This document shows positions 48,854-52,507 of a DNA stretch of 52,507 nt, in pieces. The notes below the pieces were generated by a model. It was not told the DNA's origin and ran no database searches. It worked only from the letters and a program-made list of their open reading frames with translations. Both the position numbers and the translations under genes were made by a program. The number at the start of each line of letters is the position of its first letter. The stretch's first letter is position 1. The stretch spans positions 1 through 52,507 of the forward strand of contig CAJUQB010000026.1 in NCBI GenBank assembly GCA_910588285.1, written 5' to 3'. Source of the stretch: an uncultured Lachnospiraceae bacterium. GTDB taxonomy: Bacteria > Bacillota > Clostridia > Lachnospirales > Lachnospiraceae.

Positions 48854-50308
48854 ATGAAAAAAATGGAAGCTGATGTTGTTGTTGTTGCAGCAGGCCCGGC
48901 CGGCCTGGCGGCAGCCATCACCGCAGGGGAGAATGACTTAAAGGCCATTGTGTTTGAGAAGGCCAACACCACCGGCGGCGCTGCCAACATGGGTATGGGC
49001 CCTCTGGGAATTGACACCAAGATCCAGAAAAAGGGATTTCTGGAAATCACCAAGGAGGAGGCTCTGGATATCCACATGAAGTATACACATTTCCGTGTAG
49101 ATGAGGATCTGGTTCAGACCTACTTTGAGAAGTCCGCAGACACCATTGAGTGGCTGGAGGACATGGGCGTTGAATTTGCAGGCGCATTCCGCTACTTCTC
49201 CGAGTCCGCGGCAACCTGGCACATTGTTAAGCCGGAGAACGGTGTCATCGGACCGCGTGCAGCAGGCCCCATGATCCGTATTATGACGGAGAAGGTGAAG
49301 GAGCTGGGGGGTGAGATCTACCTGGAGACCCCGGTGAAGAGCCTGATCATGGAGGACGGCAAGTGCGTGGGTGTGAAGGCGGTTGACAAGAACGGCGAGG
49401 AGATCGAGGCCCGGGCAAAGGCTGTTGTAGTAGCTACCGGCGGTTTCGGCACCAATGCAGAGATGATCAAGGAAGAGTTCGGCTACAATCTTTGGCAGGA
49501 TTTCTTCCCCTTCAATGTACCGGGAACGGTAGGGGAAGGCCTGAAGATGATGTGGGAAGCAGGCGCACAGAAGTTCGGCGCCAATGTGGAGATGATCTTC
49601 CAGCTGAAGGACAATTTGAACTGGTTTTTGATGGACACTGTATTCCGTCAGCCGGCCCTGCTGATCAATCAGAACGGAGAGCGTTTCATGAACGAGGGCT
49701 ACATGGGCAATACCACCTTTACCGGCAATGCCATCAATCTGCAGCCCGGACGCTATGCATATCTGATTATGGACGACGGCCTGATCCGCCACTACCGGAA
49801 GAACGGCCCGGATATCTTTGATATTGTGCATCCGGAGGAAGCCTTTGACGCCATCGAGCCGGAATTTGCCCGTGCAGTTGAGGAAGGCTACGACGGGTAT
49901 TTTGAGGCAGACACCATTGAGGAGCTGGCAGAGAAGCTTGGCATTGATGCAGAGAAGCTCCAGGAGACCATTGACGACTACAACGATATGTGCGACGAGA
50001 ATCTGGATACCCAGTTCCACAAGAACCCCAAATATCTGCGTCCCATTACCGGCAAGGGCAAATACCGTGTAGGCAAGTTCTACATTGCGGCGTACGGCAC
50101 CATTGGCGGCGTCAGGGTCAACAAGCGCTGCGAGGTTATGGATGGGAACCTGAAGGCGATCCCTGGCCTGTACAGTGCAGGAAGCGACGCCAACACCATC
50201 TATGGCGACAGTTACAACTTCACACTTCCCGGCAATACCATGGGATTTGCCGTAAATTCCGGACGTATGGCAGGAGAGGCCATTGCGGATTACATTGATT
50301 CCCTGTAA
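48854..50308 (+). CDS. Fumarate-reductase/ketosteroid-dehydrogenase-type FAD flavoprotein
   Basis: 484 residues. An FAD-binding Rossmann start VVVVAAGPAGLAAAITAGE leads to VVVATGGFG, the capping domain, and a C-terminal FAD segment YGDSYNFTLPGNTMGFAVNSGRMAGEAIADYI. The family reduces activated double bonds (fumarate, urocanate, 3-ketosteroids, enoates). There is no signal peptide, FMN-binding domain or heme site, so it is a soluble cytoplasmic reductase or dehydrogenase. The first glycine of GxGxxG is alanine here. GGAGG lies 11 bases before the ATG. As third gene it should be the terminal acceptor of the two upstream electron carriers. The substrate is unknown. Confidence 0.87.
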   Translation: MKKMEADVVVVAAGPAGLAAAITAGENDLKAIVFEKANTTGGAANMGMGPLGIDTKIQKKGFLEITKEEALDIHMKYTHFRVDEDLVQTYFEKSADTIEWLEDMGVEFAGAFRYFSESAATWHIVKPENGVIGPRAAGPMIRIMTEKVKELGGEIYLETPVKSLIMEDGKCVGVKAVDKNGEEIEARAKAVVVATGGFGTNAEMIKEEFGYNLWQDFFPFNVPGTVGEGLKMMWEAGAQKFGANVEMIFQLKDNLNWFLMDTVFRQPALLINQNGERFMNEGYMGNTTFTGNAINLQPGRYAYLIMDDGLIRHYRKNGPDIFDIVHPEEAFDAIEPEFARAVEEGYDGYFEADTIEELAEKLGIDAEKLQETIDDYNDMCDENLDTQFHKNPKYLRPITGKGKYRVGKFYIAAYGTIGGVRVNKRCEVMDGNLKAIPGLYSAGSDANTIYGDSYNFTLPGNTMGFAVNSGRMAGEAIADYIDSL

Positions 50309-50316
50309 AATGGCTT

Positions 50317-50351
50317 GGAAGCGCCAGGAGCATTTGAGGCCTGGCGCTTCC
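50317..50351 (+). terminator. Stem-loop ending the redox operon
   Basis: GGAAGCGCCAGG (50317-50328) pairs perfectly with CCTGGCGCTTCC (50340-50351). The T run is weak (GTTTTG, a few bases later), but the stem is strong and correctly placed. Confidence 0.7.
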
Positions 50352-50481
50352 TGCGCTGTTTTGCGCCAGGGATCATTTGGGGGCGTATTCTGGATGTTTC
50401 TGGCAGCGGCTTTTGGGAGTAGTTTTTGGCGGCATTCTATGTAGAAGTGGTAGAAGTTCTATATAGAAGTCGAAAATTTTG

Positions 50482-50510
50482 TTGACAAGACATGGAAATC
50501 ATGGTAAACT
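50482..50510 (+). promoter_or_regulatory. Promoter of the tRNA gene
   Basis: TTGACA at 50482-50487 and TAAACT at 50505-50510 are spaced by 17 bases, about 54 bases before the tRNA. Confidence 0.78.
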
Positions 50511-50563
50511 AATATAGTTCCAAGGGGAAGTACAGAATAGATATCGTACTTTTTGGAATGTTG

Positions 50564-50637
50564 CGATGCGTGGCTCAGCTTGGTAGAGCGCTGCGTTCGG
50601 GACGCAGAGGTCGCAGGTTCAAATCCTGTCGCATCGA
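50564..50637 (+). tRNA. tRNA-Pro (anticodon CGG)
   Basis: The full cloverleaf is present: acceptor CGATGCG/CGCATCG with discriminator A, D arm GCTC/GAGC with TTGGTA loop, anticodon stem CTGCG/CGCAG with loop TTCGGGA (anticodon CGG at 50598-50600, G37), and T arm GCAGG-TTCAAAT-CCTGT. It is 74 bases long. The CCA end is not encoded. Confidence 0.95.
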
Positions 50638-50652
50638 CTTAGAGTATGTATG

Positions 50653-50689
50653 CCGGGAATTCTTACAAAGAATTCCCGGTTCTTTTTTT
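50653..50689 (+). terminator. Terminator after tRNA-Pro
   Basis: CCGGGAATTCTT pairs perfectly with AAGAATTCCCGG across a three-base loop, then TTCTTTTTTT. Confidence 0.92.
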
Positions 50690-50946
50690 CTGGCTGTAAA
50701 GATTTTTAGGAAAAACCATTCATTTTCTTTTCCGTTCTAACGCGATCTCCCATATTGCTCAATTTTCCCGGAAAAGCAGAGATCCATTCAAAGTTTCTGC
50801 GCAGTTGAAATGGTGATAAAAAATGGTGAAAAACATAATTTTAATTGAGAGAAGACTGTTAAAAAGTAATAAGTTTTGTTATAATTATTATGAAAGAGTG
50901 GATGACAGTCAATACAAGCAATATTCTAAACCATAGGAGAAGTAAC

Positions 50947-51700
50947 ATGGAGCATGCAGAAATTGCATATCAAAATAAAGACATCACCAGCAAAGTGCTT
51001 GCAGAGAACTTCAAAGGGAAAACATTCCGTGTGTATGGCCTTGATTTACCGGAGATTCGACAGGTGAAACCTACCAATCTTCCAACAGTAAAAGTGAATG
51101 AGCTGCGTTTAGATAACCTCTTTGAACTTGCAGATGACACAGTAGCAATTGTGGATTATGAGAGTACATATGAGGAAGAAGATAAGGTAAAGTATTTGAA
51201 TTACCTGATTGGAATAGCCAATCGCTATCAGAAGGAATACTATAAGTGTCCAATACTTCGCATGATAGTGATTTATACGGGGGATATTGACAGAAAGCAG
51301 GTATCCAATGAATATAAAATTGATGGAGTTCATCATTCTGCCCCTATCGTATCGAACAAAAGAAGAAAAACAGCAGAAACTGGAAGATACGGTTAAGTTG
51401 GCTATTCAGATCCAAAACAGGAATCAGCAGCTATTTGCCTTAGCTGGAATAATGGCGTTCACGGACAAGGTAATCGACAAGGAGACAGCAAATAAAATAA
51501 GGAGGGCGATTGAAATGACGCAGGTGGCGCAGATATTTGAGGAAGAAAAGAAGCTAGCGGTTAAAAATACATCAAAACAGATTGTAATTCGTATGATAAA
51601 AAAAGGCTATCCATCGGAAGAAATTGTATCCTTGGTATCGAATTACTCGCAAGATGATGTTGAAAAATTGAGGGAAGAGTTTGAAGGAGAAGTCAATTAA
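50947..51700 (+). pseudogene. Rpn/PD-(D/E)XK-type protein gene, broken by an internal deletion
   Basis: From the ATG at 50947 (AGGAGAAG upstream) the text begins MEHAEIAYQNKDITSKVLAE and includes VAIVDYEST and LRMIVIYTGDIDRKQVSNEY, typical of Rpn-like nucleases of clostridia. It then leaves frame near 51310. The C-terminal half continues in another frame as LMEFIILPLSYRTKEEKQQK to the stop at 51700. The joint text suggests that a stretch of some tens of codons between NEY and LMEF has been lost out of frame. A candidate promoter -10 (TATAAT) is at 50880-50885. Confidence 0.72.
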
Positions 51701-51811
51701 GTGGGTGTGCACTGGTCTGCCGTTCTAACATAATACCCCAAAACCCTTTGAAAACAAAGGATTTCAGGGTACATGAGGAGCTTTTCACAAGTCCATGTGA
51801 ACAAAGAACGA

Positions 51812-51851
51812 AATCCCCGAACCGTGCGGCAGTACAGTTCGGGGATTCTTT
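51812..51851. terminator. Terminator between convergent genes
   Basis: AATCCCCGAAC (51812-51822) pairs perfectly with GTTCGGGGATT (51837-51847), followed by CTTTTC on the plus strand. On the minus strand it directly follows the SecB-like stop. Confidence 0.78.
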
Positions 51852-51852
51852 T

Positions 51853-52269
51853 CTAACTAAGATACACCGGCGTCTCATTGCTCTCCCCGGCCTCTGTGTA
51901 ATCCAGCTGGGGATTGGGCAGCCGCAGGTTCATCCCCAGGGTGGAGCTGATATTGCGGATCTTCTCATTGACTGCCATCATGATGATGGGCATATACTGG
52001 GCCTTCACCACATCGTCCAGGTTATCGACGAAGGTGCTGGCGGACACCAGGGTCATGGTTTCCAGGGACAGGGTGAGATTGGACTCCTCGTCTGCGGCTG
52101 TGATCTTCACCATGGCTATGGCAGTGGTGGGGGCAGCCGGATTGGTCTGCACATTGACCTGGGACTTGATGGTTAGCTTCATGGGCTGTCCCGGCTTCTG
52201 GCGGAAGGTGTTGCCGTAGGTTACGGATTTGATCTCCGGTGGGTTAATGGTAATTTTAGCTGATTTCAT
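51853..52269 (-). CDS. SecB-like (protein-export chaperone-type) protein
   Basis: 138 residues from the ATG at 52269 (AAGGAGAT about 9 bases upstream). It begins MKSAKITINPPEIKSVTYGN, is beta-rich through the middle (AIAMVKITAADEESNLTLSL), and ends with an amphipathic helix region DDVVKAQYMPIIMMAVNEKI then STLGMNLRLPNPQLDY, resembling the closing helix and LPP-type loop of SecB. Firmicute SecB-like proteins are diverged and some serve toxin-antitoxin or other chaperone roles, so the assignment is tentative. It has its own promoter. Confidence 0.5.
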   Translation of the reverse strand: MKSAKITINPPEIKSVTYGNTFRQKPGQPMKLTIKSQVNVQTNPAAPTTAIAMVKITAADEESNLTLSLETMTLVSASTFVDNLDDVVKAQYMPIIMMAVNEKIRNISSTLGMNLRLPNPQLDYTEAGESNETPVYLS

Positions 52270-52387
52270 AATCGTGTATCTCCTTTTTATGTGTTCCGTA
52301 TTTTGATGTATTTTAGGATTGCGGGAGCATGAAATGTGCAGCATCCGCAGTATCATAGGGGGCAAAATACCTTTTGTCCCCTACATT

Positions 52388-52416
52388 ATTATATGGCATT
52401 TACATGGAGTTATCAA
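52388..52416 (-). promoter_or_regulatory. Promoter of the SecB-like gene
   Basis: On the minus strand TTGATA (52416-52411) and TATAAT (52393-52388) are spaced by 17 bases. Confidence 0.8.
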
Positions 52417-52455
52417 TCCTAATTTGCCTGCATTTTTCCGCGGAAGCGTTCACAG

Positions 52456-52507
52456 GTTACTTTTCACGGGTCAGGAATGCGCACTAGCTGCGCATTCCGT
52501 GAGAACA
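52456..52507. repeat. Miniature palindromic element A (partial copy at window edge, inverted)
   Basis: The last 52 bases start with GTTACTTTTCACGG (terminal repeat form) and then carry GGAATGCGCACTAGCTGCGC and the rest of the hairpin, the reverse complement of 4110-4161 with few changes. The element continues outside the window. Confidence 0.85.

Noticed and set aside
48938..50020. 360-residue minus-strand open frame opposite the flavoprotein
   Set aside because: Shadow of a well-supported flavoprotein gene.
50558..50740. 60-residue open frame over the tRNA
   Set aside because: It runs through tRNA-Pro and its terminator.

Overview
The window looks like a chromosomal segment of an anaerobic, low-redox Firmicute, most likely a gut Lachnospiraceae-type clostridium. 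The reasons are the strong AGGAGG ribosome sites, TTGACA/TATAAT promoters with 17-base spacing, an Rpn-type nuclease family with KEGKxEG tails, a three-piece ferredoxin-type glutamate synthase, an ammonium transporter fused to a PII domain, butyrate kinase, Bce-type ABC/two-component modules, and many 4Fe-4S proteins. I cannot name the species. No phage, IS transposase or CRISPR array is visible, but there are two families of palindromic miniature repeats and several broken genes.

Region 1 (1-8.1 kb) is accessory and rearranged. It holds two copies of an Rpn gene 3' end as direct repeats (131-518 and 4259-4634). They enclose a HAD-hydrolase relic, an ADP-ribosylglycohydrolase plus nucleoside hydrolase pair, and a 141-bp hairpin element. 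An AT-rich three-gene ABC-2 exporter and a 5'-truncated SIS-domain gene follow.

Region 2 (8.2-18.7 kb) is a nitrogen and glutamine block. On the minus strand are the three glutamate synthase subunits, glutamine synthetase and an ANTAR-domain regulator. Divergently on the plus strand are Amt-PII, CTP synthase and PurF. Both divergent transcripts have a good promoter followed by a leader hairpin with a U run before the first gene, which suggests control by antitermination, with the ANTAR protein as the obvious candidate.

Region 3 (18.7-22.4 kb) has small stand-alone genes: a zinc-ribbon DUF1801 protein, a lipoprotein, a 77-residue unknown protein, a hemerythrin with an unassigned C-terminal domain, and a TetR regulator.

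Region 4 (22.5-37 kb) is an envelope-stress and antibiotic-response region. A class A penicillin-binding protein with a repetitive acidic tail is followed by a BceRS-like two-component system and a BceAB-like transporter with a BceR-type box. On the other strand is a second module (response regulator, kinase, ABC ATPase, 925-residue FtsX permease) that is split by a MarR-MATE pair. The MATE gene is frameshifted. The second transporter also has a BceR-type box, and a 314-bp nested palindrome lies in its predicted leader.

Region 5 (37-50.3 kb) is metabolic: a PucR/CdaR-type regulator beside butyrate kinase, two small membrane proteins, a ROK glucokinase, a Gfo/Idh/MocA oxidoreductase, and a second PucR/CdaR-type regulator divergent from a three-gene redox operon. 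The operon encodes a NuoG-like/GltD-like fusion, a NuoF-like protein without its NADH/FMN half, and a soluble fumarate-reductase-type flavoprotein. This operon, with palindromic boxes in its control region, is the best candidate for an undescribed system.

Region 6 (50.3-52.5 kb) has tRNA-Pro(CGG), a broken Rpn-type gene, a SecB-like protein and, at the edge, an inverted partial copy of the miniature element seen at 4 kb.
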